Part shown: piece after piece, positions 33,217 through 42,128 of the stretch
Layout: the number at the start of each line of letters is the position of its first letter
Numbering within the stretch: the stretch's first letter is position 1
Source: CAVSEK01 sp963726975
GTDB taxonomy: Bacteria > Actinomycetota > Actinomycetes > Mycobacteriales > SCTD01
Length of the DNA stretch: 64,000 bases
Direction: 5' to 3'
Assembly: GCA_963726975.1 (NCBI GenBank)
Contig: CAVSEK010000004.1
Coordinates: 62,001 to 126,000, forward strand
Made by a program: the position numbers and the translations under genes
Notes under the pieces: generated by a model
The model's input: only the letters and a program-made list of their open reading frames with translations
The model's database searches: none
Told to the model about the DNA's origin: nothing

Positions 33217-34391
33217 GGCCGACCCTCGCGCGCCGCGTCGTCGTCACCGGGATCGGCGTCGTCTCGCCCGCCGGCGTCGGCCTGGACGCCTTCTGGACCG
33301 GGCTGCGCACGCCCCCGGCCGACCGCCAGGAGCGCTGGGTCGAGGACTTCGACCCCTCGCCGTGGCTGTCGGGCAAGGAGGCCCGCCACCAGGACCGCTT
33401 CACCCAGTTCGCGATCGCCGCGTCGGAGATGGCGCTCGAGCACGCCGGCGGCGCCCCCGACGTCGACCCGGCGCGCGCCGGGGTCCACCTGGGCACCGGC
33501 ATCGGCGGCGTGGGGACGCTGGAGACGCAGGTCGGCGTGCTCGCCGCGCGGGGCCCCAAGCGGGTGTCGCCCTTCACCATCCCGATGGTCATGCCCAACG
33601 CCGGCGCCGCGGCGGTGTCTTTGCGCCAGGGCTGGCGGGGGCCGAGCGAGACGCTGACGACGGCGTGCGCCGCGGGCACCCACTCGGTCGCGGCCGGCGC
33701 GCGGATGGTCGCCGACGGCCGCTGCGACGCGGTGCTCGCCGGCGGGAGCGAGTCGTCCATGACGCCGACCACCGTGGCCGCCTTCACCGTCATGACGGCG
33801 CTGTCGCGCAGCGGACGCTCGCGGCCGTTCGACGTGGCCCGCGACGGGTTCTGCATCAGCGAGGGCGCTGCGGTGCTGCTGCTGGAGGAGCGCGACGCCG
33901 CGCTCGCGCGGGGCGCGCGGGTGCTCGGCGAGGTGCTCGGCGCGGCCTCGACCTGCGACGCCCACCACGTCACGTCCCCGTCGCCCGGCGGTCGCGGCGC
34001 CGAGGAGTGCATGCGCCTGGCGCTCGAGGACGCCGGTCTGTCCCCCACCGACGTGCGGCACGTCAACGCGCACGGCACGTCCACGCCGCTCAACGACGCC
34101 GCGGAGGCCCAGGCCGTCGCCCGGCTGTTCGGCCCGCACGCCGTCCCCGTGACGAGCATCAAGGGCGTCACCGGGCACGGCCTGGGCGCCGCGGGGGCGC
34201 TGGAGGCGGCGTCGGTGCTGCTGTCCTTCGAGCACCGCGAGCTCCCGCCGACGATGGGCACGACCGACGTCGACCCCGAGCTCGAGGTCGACGTCGTGCT
34301 CGCCCCGCGGCCGTTCGAGCCGGGGCCGGTGGTCTCCAACTCGTTCGGGTTCGGCGGCCACAACGGGACGCTCGTGCTCGGCCCGGCATGA
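33213..34391 (+). CDS. fabF: Beta-ketoacyl-ACP synthase II
   Basis: Condenses acyl-ACP with malonyl-ACP. 392 residues with the Cys-His-His triad: TACAAGTHS (Cys about 149), NAHGTST (His about 285) and VTGHGLGAAGA (His about 320), plus the C-terminal SNSFGFGGHNG. GTG overlaps the ACP stop; its own stop overlaps hisN (ATGA). No FabH initiation synthase is in the cluster, so priming must come from elsewhere. Confidence 0.93.
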   Translation: MRPTLARRVVVTGIGVVSPAGVGLDAFWTGLRTPPADRQERWVEDFDPSPWLSGKEARHQDRFTQFAIAASEMALEHAGGAPDVDPARAGVHLGTGIGGVGTLETQVGVLAARGPKRVSPFTIPMVMPNAGAAAVSLRQGWRGPSETLTTACAAGTHSVAAGARMVADGRCDAVLAGGSESSMTPTTVAAFTVMTALSRSGRSRPFDVARDGFCISEGAAVLLLEERDAALARGARVLGEVLGAASTCDAHHVTSPSPGGRGAEECMRLALEDAGLSPTDVRHVNAHGTSTPLNDAAEAQAVARLFGPHAVPVTSIKGVTGHGLGAAGALEAASVLLSFEHRELPPTMGTTDVDPELEVDVVLAPRPFEPGPVVSNSFGFGGHNGTLVLGPA

Positions 34392-35170
34392 CGCTGCTCG
34401 AGGACCTGGCGCTGGCCCACGAGCTCGCCGACGCGGCCGACGAGGTCACCCTGGCCCGCTTCCGCGCGCAGGACCTGCAGGTGGCCACCAAGCCCGACCT
34501 CACCCCGGTGAGCGACGCCGACACGGCGGTGGAGGCGGCCGTCCGCCGGCGGCTCGCGCAGGCCCGGCCCGGCGACGCGGTGCTCGGCGAGGAGCAGGGC
34601 CTGGTCGGCGACGGCCCGAGGCAGTGGGTCGTCGACCCCGTCGACGGGACGAAGAACTTCGTGCGCGGCGTCCCGGTGTGGGCCACGCTCGTCGCACTGC
34701 GCGTCGAGGGCTCGGTCGACGTCGGCGTCGTCAGCGCCCCCGCGCTCGGCCGCCGCTGGTGGGCCGCGCGCGGGACAGGTGCTTTCGCCGGGGCCTCGCG
34801 GTCCGGAGCGGCGCGGCTGCGGGTCAGCGCCGTGGCGGACCTGCCGGACGCCTCGCTGTCGTACTCCTCGCTCACCGGCTGGGAGGAGCAGGGCCGGCTG
34901 CCCGGGCTGCTGGGGCTGTCGCGGAAGGTCTGGCGCACCCGGGCGTACGGCGACTTCTGGTCGCACGTGCTGGTCGCCGAGGGAGCGGTCGACGCCTCCT
35001 GCGAGCCCGAGGTGTCGCTGTGGGACCTCGCGGCGCTGCAGCCGGTCGTGGAGGAGGCCGGCGGGCGCTTCACCGACCTGTCCGGCGCCGCCACCCCCGA
35101 CGGCGGCAGCGTCGTCTGCAGCAACGGCCTGCTGCACGACGAGGTGCTGTCGGCGCTGCGGGCGCCGTGA
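34388..35170 (+). CDS. hisN: Histidinol-phosphatase / inositol-monophosphatase family enzyme
   Basis: Metal-dependent phosphatase of 260 residues, most likely histidinol-phosphate phosphatase of histidine synthesis. Motifs of the inositol-monophosphatase superfamily: LGEEQGL (metal-binding Glu, about 68), WVVDPVDGTKNFVRGVP (about 78-94) and SLWDLAALQPVVEEAGG (about 210). It could instead act on inositol phosphate or other small phosphates; the FVRGVPVWATLVAL context is closest to HisN. Coupled by 4-base overlaps to fabF and the UVR protein. Confidence 0.85.
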   Translation: MTLLEDLALAHELADAADEVTLARFRAQDLQVATKPDLTPVSDADTAVEAAVRRRLAQARPGDAVLGEEQGLVGDGPRQWVVDPVDGTKNFVRGVPVWATLVALRVEGSVDVGVVSAPALGRRWWAARGTGAFAGASRSGAARLRVSAVADLPDASLSYSSLTGWEEQGRLPGLLGLSRKVWRTRAYGDFWSHVLVAEGAVDASCEPEVSLWDLAALQPVVEEAGGRFTDLSGAATPDGGSVVCSNGLLHDEVLSALRAP

Positions 35171-35505
35171 CCGGCCCCGACGACGGCGAGCAGCCGCGTC
35201 CCACAGCGCGCGACCTGGTGCGCAAGCGGCGCGGCGACTACCGCGCGCCGGAGACCGGGCGGCACCACCACATCGGCGCCGCGCCGCTGCGCCAGCCGCA
35301 GCTCGGCGACGACGGCGCGGAGTACGTCGAGACGTCCCCGGTGCAGCTCGCGCAGCGCACGGTGGCGCAGCTGGAGCAGCAGCGCGACCGCACCCGCGAG
35401 CAGATGACCTCAGCGGCCGAGGCGCTCGACTTCGAGCTCGCCGCGCGGCTGCGCGACGACCTCGCCGCGGTCGAGGGCGAGATCGCCCGCCGCGCGCCGG
35501 CCTGA
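35167..35505 (+). CDS. UvrB/UvrC-motif small protein
   Basis: A 112-residue protein whose C-terminal 35 residues (REQMTSAAEALDFELAARLRDDL) match the helical UVR motif that lets UvrB and UvrC dimerise; the rest is disordered and basic (ARDLVRKRRGDYRAPETGRH). Such short proteins may regulate repair or Clp/McsA-like complexes. GTG overlaps the hisN stop. Its last 96 bases overlap the convergent membrane-protein gene. Confidence 0.75.
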   Translation: MTGPDDGEQPRPTARDLVRKRRGDYRAPETGRHHHIGAAPLRQPQLGDDGAEYVETSPVQLAQRTVAQLEQQRDRTREQMTSAAEALDFELAARLRDDLAAVEGEIARRAPA

Positions 35506-36186
35506 GGGCAGCCGCCGCAGCCGCCGCAGCAGCCACGGCGTCGCGGCGAGGGCCGCGGCGTCGAACCAGGCGTAGCCGCCGGCGATGCCGCTCGGCGGGT
35601 TGCCGATGCTCACCAGGCCGGTCGGGTCGTGCGGCTGCCAGGTCCAGGTGCCCAGGGAGGTGCCGACGATCTCGAGGTAGCTGACGACGAGGAAGGCCCC
35701 GGCGTACAGCAGCGGGCTGCGGCCCCAGCGCGCGAAGACGCACAGGCAGGCGAACCAGAACGCGCCGAGCGCGTCCGGGCGCGGGGAGAGCGTCAGCCCC
35801 CACACCGCCCAGGCGCCGGAGGCGACCAGGGCGCTGCCCAGCAGCAGCCGGCGGTGCCGGTGCGCGACGGCGCTGCGCCCCAGGCACAGCGCCGCCAGGT
35901 AGACCAGGCCGTGGCCGGGCGGGACGAAGGCCGGGACGTTGTCGAGGCGGTAGACGTAGACGCCCAGCCAGCCGGAGAAGACGTACTCGACCAGCGAGGC
36001 GAAGACCACGACGACCGCGACCTGCACGCGCACGGCGCGGTCCTCGCCGCGCAGCAGCACGAGCAGCAGCAGCCAGGTGCCCGCGCCGAGCAGGCGCTGC
36101 TGCGCGAGCGAGGCGACCGTGTCCAGGCCGAGGACGACCGCGACCCACGCCCCGACGACGGACGCGGGGCGCAGGTCGCGGGTCAC
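35410..36186 (-). CDS. Integral membrane protein of unknown function
   Basis: A 258-residue protein with about six to seven hydrophobic segments and conserved-looking stretches (VEYVFSGWLGVYVYRL, FVPPGHGLVYLAAL, VGTSLGTWTWQPHDP, GNPPSGIAGGYAWFD). I do not recognise the family. The last 30 residues are basic and antisense to the UVR gene; the overlap of 96 bases is the largest between well-supported genes here. GTG at 36186 follows TAGCGT seven bases upstream, whose TAG is the msrA stop. Confidence 0.7.
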   Translation of the reverse strand: MTRDLRPASVVGAWVAVVLGLDTVASLAQQRLLGAGTWLLLLVLLRGEDRAVRVQVAVVVVFASLVEYVFSGWLGVYVYRLDNVPAFVPPGHGLVYLAALCLGRSAVAHRHRRLLLGSALVASGAWAVWGLTLSPRPDALGAFWFACLCVFARWGRSPLLYAGAFLVVSYLEIVGTSLGTWTWQPHDPTGLVSIGNPPSGIAGGYAWFDAAALAATPWLLRRLRRLPSGRRAAGDLALDRGEVVAQPRGELEVERLGR

Positions 36187-36196
36187 CCGCAGGACG

Positions 36197-36892
<696 letters not shown>

Positions 36893-36924
36893 GGTGTTCT
36901 CCTCGCCTCGGGTGCACCCCGTGC

Positions 36925-36951
36925 AACCTCGGGCGGGAGCCCCGGCTTCCC
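36925..36951 (-). promoter_or_regulatory. SigR-type promoter of msrA
   Basis: GGGAAG, exactly 18 bases, GTT on the minus strand, ending 33 bases before the msrA GTG. One mismatch from the SigR consensus used at sigR in this same window. Confidence 0.8.
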
Positions 36952-36958
36952 GGCGCGC

Positions 36959-38452
36959 TCAGCCGCGCGGGCCGGTGCCGTACCAGCCGGCGAGGCGGCC
37001 GCCGCGGGCCACGTCGCGCAGCCGCTGCTCGGTGGCGGCGCGGGTGCCGGCGGCGGCGACCACCAGCAGCGAGTCGCCGGTGCGCAGGCGCGTCTCGGGC
37101 GTCGGCACGCTGCTGCGGCCGTCGCGCACGACCAGGGTGACGTGTGCCCCGGGCGGCAGCCGCAGCTCGGAGACGTAGACGCCCCGCAGCTGCGAGCCGT
37201 CCCGCACGCGCAGCTGCAGCAGGTCCGCCCCGACCTCCTCCAGCGGCGCGACCTCGACCTCGAGGTCGCGCGGCTGGCTGCTCTCGACGACGCCGAGCAG
37301 CCGCCCGACGGCGGGCAGCGTCGGCGCCTGCAGCAGGGTGAAGACCACGACCAGCACGAAGACGACGTCGAGCACGCGCGTGCCGCCGGGCACCCCCTGG
37401 GTCACGGGGATGGTCGCGACGACGATGGGCACCGCCCCGCGCAGCCCCGCCCACGACAGGAACGCCTGCTCGCGCCACGGCAGCCGGAAGGGCAGCGCGC
37501 AGACGAGCACCGACAGGGGCCTGCCGAGGAAGGTCGCCGCCGCACCGACCAGCAGCGCGTCGAGGACCGCGGACGGCAGCCGGGCCGGCGACACGAGCAG
37601 GCCGAGCAGCACGAACAGCCCCGCCTCGGCCAGCAGCGCGAGCGACGTCGCGAAACCGAGCACCGCGCGGCGGTGCGGCAGCGCGGCGTTGCCGAGCACC
37701 AGGCTCGCCACGTAGACGGCGAGGAACCCGCTCGCGTGCACGGCGTTCCCGCTCGTGAAGACGAGCATCGCCAGGCCGACGGTCGCCAGCGGGTAGAGGC
37801 CCGCCGACGGCAGCGCCGCGCGGGCGAGCAGGGCGACCCCGAGCCGGCCGAGCACCAGCCCGACCGCCGCCCCCGCGACCAGCTCGTACGCGACCGTCCC
37901 CAGCGCCTCGAGCGGGCCGGTGCTCTCCCAGCCGTCCGAGGAGGCGAGCAGCACCAGCACGACGACCGGGGCGTCGTTGAGCCCCGACTCGGCCTCCAGC
38001 GCGCTGCGCACCCGCTCGCGCAGCGGGAGCCGCCGCAGCACCGAGAACACCGCGGCCGCGTCGGTCGAGGAGACGACGCCGCCGAGCAGCAGCGCCAGGC
38101 GCAGGTCGGCCCCGAGCACGAGCGAGGCGACCAGGGCGACGACGCCGAGCGACACGCCGACCCCGAGCGTGGACAGCAGCGCGGCGAAGGGCAGCACGGG
38201 GCGTACGGCCGCCCACCTCGTCGTGAGCCCGCCCTCGGCCAGGATGACGGCGAGGGCGAGCAGGCCGAGGTCGGCCGTCAGGCGGTAGTCGTCGAAGCGC
38301 ACGCCCAGCCCGGACTCGCCGACCGCGACACCGAGCGCGAGGTAGAGCAGCAGCGCCGGCAGGCCGGTCCGGCTCGCCAGGCGGACCGCCAGCAGCGCGA
38401 CGAGCAGGACCGCGCAACCGAGCAGGACGGACAGGTTGAGGTGCTCGTCCAC
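36959..38452 (-). CDS. K+/H+ (Na+/H+) antiporter of the CPA1/NhaP2 family
   Basis: A 497-residue cation/proton antiporter: 12 or so membrane segments with VVSSTDAAAVFSVLR and EAESGLNDAPVVVLVLL (the ND motif of ion-binding helix), followed by a cytosolic TrkA-C/RCK_C-like domain (residues about 400-490, GVYVSELRLPPGAHVTLVVRDG) that senses nucleotides or pH. Most like potassium/proton antiporters YcgO/CvrA/NhaP2. Start at 38452 (GTG); the spacer to msrA downstream holds the msrA SigR promoter. Confidence 0.9.
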   Translation of the reverse strand: MDEHLNLSVLLGCAVLLVALLAVRLASRTGLPALLLYLALGVAVGESGLGVRFDDYRLTADLGLLALAVILAEGGLTTRWAAVRPVLPFAALLSTLGVGVSLGVVALVASLVLGADLRLALLLGGVVSSTDAAAVFSVLRRLPLRERVRSALEAESGLNDAPVVVLVLLASSDGWESTGPLEALGTVAYELVAGAAVGLVLGRLGVALLARAALPSAGLYPLATVGLAMLVFTSGNAVHASGFLAVYVASLVLGNAALPHRRAVLGFATSLALLAEAGLFVLLGLLVSPARLPSAVLDALLVGAAATFLGRPLSVLVCALPFRLPWREQAFLSWAGLRGAVPIVVATIPVTQGVPGGTRVLDVVFVLVVVFTLLQAPTLPAVGRLLGVVESSQPRDLEVEVAPLEEVGADLLQLRVRDGSQLRGVYVSELRLPPGAHVTLVVRDGRSSVPTPETRLRTGDSLLVVAAAGTRAATEQRLRDVARGGRLAGWYGTGPRG

Positions 38453-38497
38453 CCGCCCCCCTCACGACCCGAGCGCCCAGTCTCCCAGCAGCGCCGG

Positions 38498-40096
38498 TCA
38501 GACGGTCGCGGCGACCAGCGGCTCGAGGAGGGCGTCCGGGAAGTCGCGCTCGACGCGCGACAGCCGCCAGCGGTCGGCGAAGACGGCCAGCAGCGCGCCG
38601 TCCCCCCGCTCGAGCACCTCCACGCCCGACTGGCCGGTCAGCTGCCGGGCCGTGACCAGGTCGGTGAGCCGGGCCAGCGAGTAGGGCAAGCGGTCCAGCC
38701 GCGCGGGCGCGCCGAACTCGCCGGCGAGCCGGTGCTGCGCGACCTCGAACTGCATCGGCCCGACCGCGGCGAGCACCGGCGCCTGGTCGCCGCGCACGTC
38801 GCTGCGCAGCACCTGCACGGTGCCCTCCTGCTCGAGCTGCTCGATGCCTCGGCGGAACTGCTTGTAGCGCCCCGAGTCCTCCGCCCGGCAGACCGCGAAG
38901 TGCTCCGGAGCGAAGCTCGGGATCGCCGGGAAGGTGACGGGCAGGTCGGCGTAGAGGCTGTCGCCGACCCGCAGCGCGGTGGCGTTGACCAGGCCGACGA
39001 CGTCGCCGGGGTAGGCCAGGTCGACCGTCTCGCGGTCGCGCCCGAAGACCTGCTGGGCGTACTTGGTGGCGAAGGGCTTGCCCGTCGTCGCGTGGGTGAC
39101 GACGCTGCCGCGCTCGAAGACCCCCGAGCACACCCGCACGTACGCCAGGCGGTCGCGGTGCTGGGTGTCCATGCCGGCCTGCACCTTGAAGACGAACGCG
39201 CTGAACGGCGCGTCGAGCTCGCGCGGCTCGCCCTTGGCGTCCTCGCGGGGCCCCGGCGGCGGGGCGATCCGCAGCAGCACGTCGAGCAGCTGCCGGACGC
39301 CGAAGTTGAGGACGGCGGAGCCGAAGAGCACGGGAGTCGTACGACCGGCGAGGAAGCCCTCCTGGTCGTGGACCTGGCCCATCGCCTCGAGCAGCTCGCT
39401 CTCCTCGACGGCGGTCGTCCAGGCGTCGCCCTCGGTGGTCGCGGCCTGCGCCGCGGGCACGTGCTCCTCGGGCGCGACCGTGGCGCCGCCGGCGGTCCTC
39501 GTGAAGCGCACGAAGTCGCCGGTGCTGCGGTCGAGCACGCCGCGGAAGTCGCCGGCGATCCCGACCGGCCAGGTCAGCGGCGTCGGCTCGAGACCGGTGC
39601 GGTCGCGCACCTCGTCCATGAGCTGCAGGGCCTCCAGGCCCGGCCGGTCCCACTTGTTGACCACCGTGAGCACCGGGATGCCCCGGTGCCGGCAGACGTC
39701 GAAGAGCTTCATGGTCTGCGGCTCGAGGCCCTTCGCCGCGTCCAGCAGCATCACGGCGCTGTCGACGGCGGCGAGCACCCGGTAGGTGTCCTCGGAGAAG
39801 TCGGCGTGGCCGGGCGTGTCGACGAGGTTGACGACCGTGTCGCCGTACGCGAACTGCAGCGCGGCCGAGCTGATGGAGATGCCGCGCGCCTTCTCCATGT
39901 CCATCCAGTCGGAGACGGTGCTCTTGCGGCCCGCCTTGCCGTGGATGGCGCCGGCCTCCTGGATGACCCGGGCGTGCAGCGCCAGCGCCTCGGTCAGGGT
40001 GCTCTTGCCGGCGTCGGGGTGGCTGATGACGGCGAAGGTGCGGCGGCGGGCGGCCTCCGCGGCGGCGCGCGTCGAGGGCGCAGCGGTGCTCGTCAC
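38498..40096 (-). CDS. prfC: Peptide chain release factor 3
   Basis: GTPase that recycles RF1/RF2 from terminated ribosomes, 532 residues. G1 SHPDAGKSTLTEA, G2 region ISSAALQ, G3 DTPGHADFSEDTYR, G4 NKWDRPG; then the EF-Tu-like second domain and RF3 C-terminus (PMQFEVAQHRL). GTG at 40096 overlaps the stop of a small membrane protein gene. Complete. Confidence 0.95.
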   Translation of the reverse strand: MTSTAAPSTRAAAEAARRRTFAVISHPDAGKSTLTEALALHARVIQEAGAIHGKAGRKSTVSDWMDMEKARGISISSAALQFAYGDTVVNLVDTPGHADFSEDTYRVLAAVDSAVMLLDAAKGLEPQTMKLFDVCRHRGIPVLTVVNKWDRPGLEALQLMDEVRDRTGLEPTPLTWPVGIAGDFRGVLDRSTGDFVRFTRTAGGATVAPEEHVPAAQAATTEGDAWTTAVEESELLEAMGQVHDQEGFLAGRTTPVLFGSAVLNFGVRQLLDVLLRIAPPPGPREDAKGEPRELDAPFSAFVFKVQAGMDTQHRDRLAYVRVCSGVFERGSVVTHATTGKPFATKYAQQVFGRDRETVDLAYPGDVVGLVNATALRVGDSLYADLPVTFPAIPSFAPEHFAVCRAEDSGRYKQFRRGIEQLEQEGTVQVLRSDVRGDQAPVLAAVGPMQFEVAQHRLAGEFGAPARLDRLPYSLARLTDLVTARQLTGQSGVEVLERGDGALLAVFADRWRLSRVERDFPDALLEPLVAATV

Positions 40097-40314
40097 CCTC
40101 CCAGGCTACGTGCGCCGGTGAGCCGTCCCAGGGCCGTGATCGGCGGGGTGAGCAGCAGCCGCCCGGTCGCGACGACGACCGCGGCGAAGGCGAGCACGAG
40201 CATGCCCACCACGTAGAGCACCAGGGCCGCGCCGAGCAGCACCCACGTCGGCAGGAGCAGGGCGGCGCCGAGCGGTCCGGGACGGCGGCGGGCGAGGGCG
40301 GCGAGCAGTCTCAC
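40093..40314 (-). CDS. Small membrane protein
   Basis: A 73-residue protein with a basic N-terminus and two hydrophobic segments (LGAALLLPTWVLLGAALVLYVVGMLVL and nearby). No family recognised. Its stop overlaps the prfC start (GTGA), suggesting coexpression. GTG 40314 is the only start consistent with the overlap. Confidence 0.5.
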   Translation of the reverse strand: MRLLAALARRRPGPLGAALLLPTWVLLGAALVLYVVGMLVLAFAAVVVATGRLLLTPPITALGRLTGARSLGG

Positions 40315-40385
40315 GGGACCAGTGTCGCGCAGACCCCACCCGGACCCGCACCGGTCGGCCCGCCTGGACCGGCCTCGCCATCGTG

Positions 40386-41006
40386 TCAGCGGTAGGTGAC
40401 GAGGTGGCGCAGGTCGCCCTCGAAGTGCGCGTGGTCGTTGAAGGCGACCAGGCTCGCGCCGGACCGGCCGACGACGACCTTGGTGACGGCCGCGTTGGCG
40501 GTCACCCGGTTGAGGGCGACGACCGACGCGTCCCCGGCCTGCAGCAGCACCGAGGTCACCGCGGCCACCACGCCGCCGGAGGTGACGACGACCGCGTCCC
40601 GGCCGTGTTCGGCGACCTCGCGCAGCGCCGCTCCCGCGTCGTCGCGGAACGTCGACCAGCCGCCGTCCGGGTCGGCCGCCCACGCCGCCAGCGCCTCGTC
40701 GAGCAGGGCCTGCACGCCGCGGCTGGTGCCGTCGGAGGACCGGCCGGACGGGTAGCGCTGCAGCAGCCCGAGGTGGTCGTACTCGTCCCAGCGTCCGTCG
40801 ACGGCCGGCTCGCCGAGGCCGAGGTGCTCGGCGGTCTCGCGCTGGCGGCGCAGCGTGCCGCAGACGAGCAGCGGGTCGCGCAGCCGGCGGCGGGCCAGCT
40901 CGGCACCGACCACGCGCGCCTGCTCGTGACCGGTCTGTGAGAGCACGTCGTAGTCGTCGGCGCCGAACGACGCCTGGCCGTGCCGCACGAGCAGGACGAC
41001 GGGCAC
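40386..41006 (-). CDS. Histidine phosphatase family protein
   Basis: A 206-residue phosphoglycerate-mutase-like phosphatase with the catalytic LVRHGQASFG at residues 6-15, RQRETAEH and DEYDHLGLL (acid). The second catalytic His motif, normally HGG, is TSGG (VVVTSGGVVAAV), as in a known subfamily. GTG at 41006, one base after the upstream kinase-like gene stop, so the two form an operon. Confidence 0.85.
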   Translation of the reverse strand: MPVVLLVRHGQASFGADDYDVLSQTGHEQARVVGAELARRRLRDPLLVCGTLRRQRETAEHLGLGEPAVDGRWDEYDHLGLLQRYPSGRSSDGTSRGVQALLDEALAAWAADPDGGWSTFRDDAGAALREVAEHGRDAVVVTSGGVVAAVTSVLLQAGDASVVALNRVTANAAVTKVVVGRSGASLVAFNDHAHFEGDLRHLVTYR

Positions 41007-41007
41007 C

Positions 41008-42081
41008 TCAGGCCGTCCCGGTGATCGTGCGGCAGCGCTCGTCGAGGTAGGACACGAAGTACCAGAAGTGCTCGAAGGCCGGGTTGGTCGTCGCCCCGCT
41101 GGCGAACCGGGCGTAGATCTGCTGGGCGATCACCGCCAGGCGGAAGAGCCCGAAGACCTCGTAGAACGTCCAGTCGTCGACCGGGAGCCCGGTGCCCGCG
41201 CTCCAGCGGGCGACGACCTCGGCCCGGGTGGGCATCCCGGGCAGGTCGGTCGGCTGTCGCCTGGACAGCCGCATCATCTCGTCGTCGTCGGCCTGCACCC
41301 AGTACGCCAGGGCGCCGCCCAGGTCCATGAGCGGGTCGCCGACGGTCGCCATCTCCCAGTCGAGGACGCCGACGACGCGCAGGTCGTCCAGGGGCGAGCA
41401 CGAGGTTGTCGAGCCGGAAGTCGTTGTGCAGCAGCCGGGCGGCGGCGTCGGGCGGCTGGTGCGCGGCCAGCCAGGAGGTGACGGCGGCGAAGTCGGGGAC
41501 GTTGTCGGTGCGGGCCCGGCCGTAGCGCTCGGTCCAGCCGGCCACCTGGCGCGCGACGTAGCCCGGCCCGCGCCCGAGGTCGGCGAGTCCGGCGGCCTCG
41601 ACGTCCACGGTGTGCAGCCCGACGAGGGTGTCGACGGCGCGCCTGCCGAGGTCGGCGGCCTGCTCCGCCGTCAGGACGAGGCCGTCCGGCAGCCGGCCGC
41701 GCAGCACCAGCCCCTCCAGCCGCTCCATGACGTAGAAGTCCGCGCCCAGCACGGCCGGGTCCTGGCACAGCGCGACCATGCGCGGCACGGCCGGGAAGAC
41801 CGGGCGCAGGCGGTCCTGCACCCGGTGCTCCCGCGCCATGTCGTGCGCGGACGCCGCCCGGGGGCCCAGCGGCGGGCGGCGCAGCACGAGGTCGCGGTCG
41901 GGGTAGCCGAGCAGGTAGGTCAGGTTGCTCGCGCCGCCGGCGAACTGCCGCACCTCGGGCAGCGCGTCGGGCAGGCCGGGCACCGAGCCCGCCAGCCAGC
42001 CGTGCACGGCGGCGAGGTCGAAGGCGTCCTCGTCGCGCAGCGGCGACGGCTCGTCCGAGCGGGCGGCGCGGGTGTGCTCAC
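41008..42081 (-). CDS. Phosphotransferase (APH/ACAD10-like kinase), frame disturbed
   Basis: Aminoglycoside-phosphotransferase-fold protein of about 357 residues, most like the kinases linked to acyl-CoA dehydrogenases. Motifs: EVRQFAGGASNLTYLL (nucleotide loop), DLVLRRPP, LLHNDFRLDNLVL (catalytic Asp, Brenner-like HxDxxxxN) and VLDWEMATVGDPLMDLGGAL (metal Asp). The second half is one frame away: an extra base at 41391-41394 separates DNLVLA from LDDLRVVGVLDWE. The 5' end is also unsure: the sequence has no start in frame until 42007, while GTG 42081 would need one missing base; the two changes cancel (total 1074 bases). Confidence 0.78.
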
Positions 42082-42128
42082 CGACCGATCGTGCCGTCCC
42101 GACCCCGGCGCACCGGGGCCGGGTCGGG

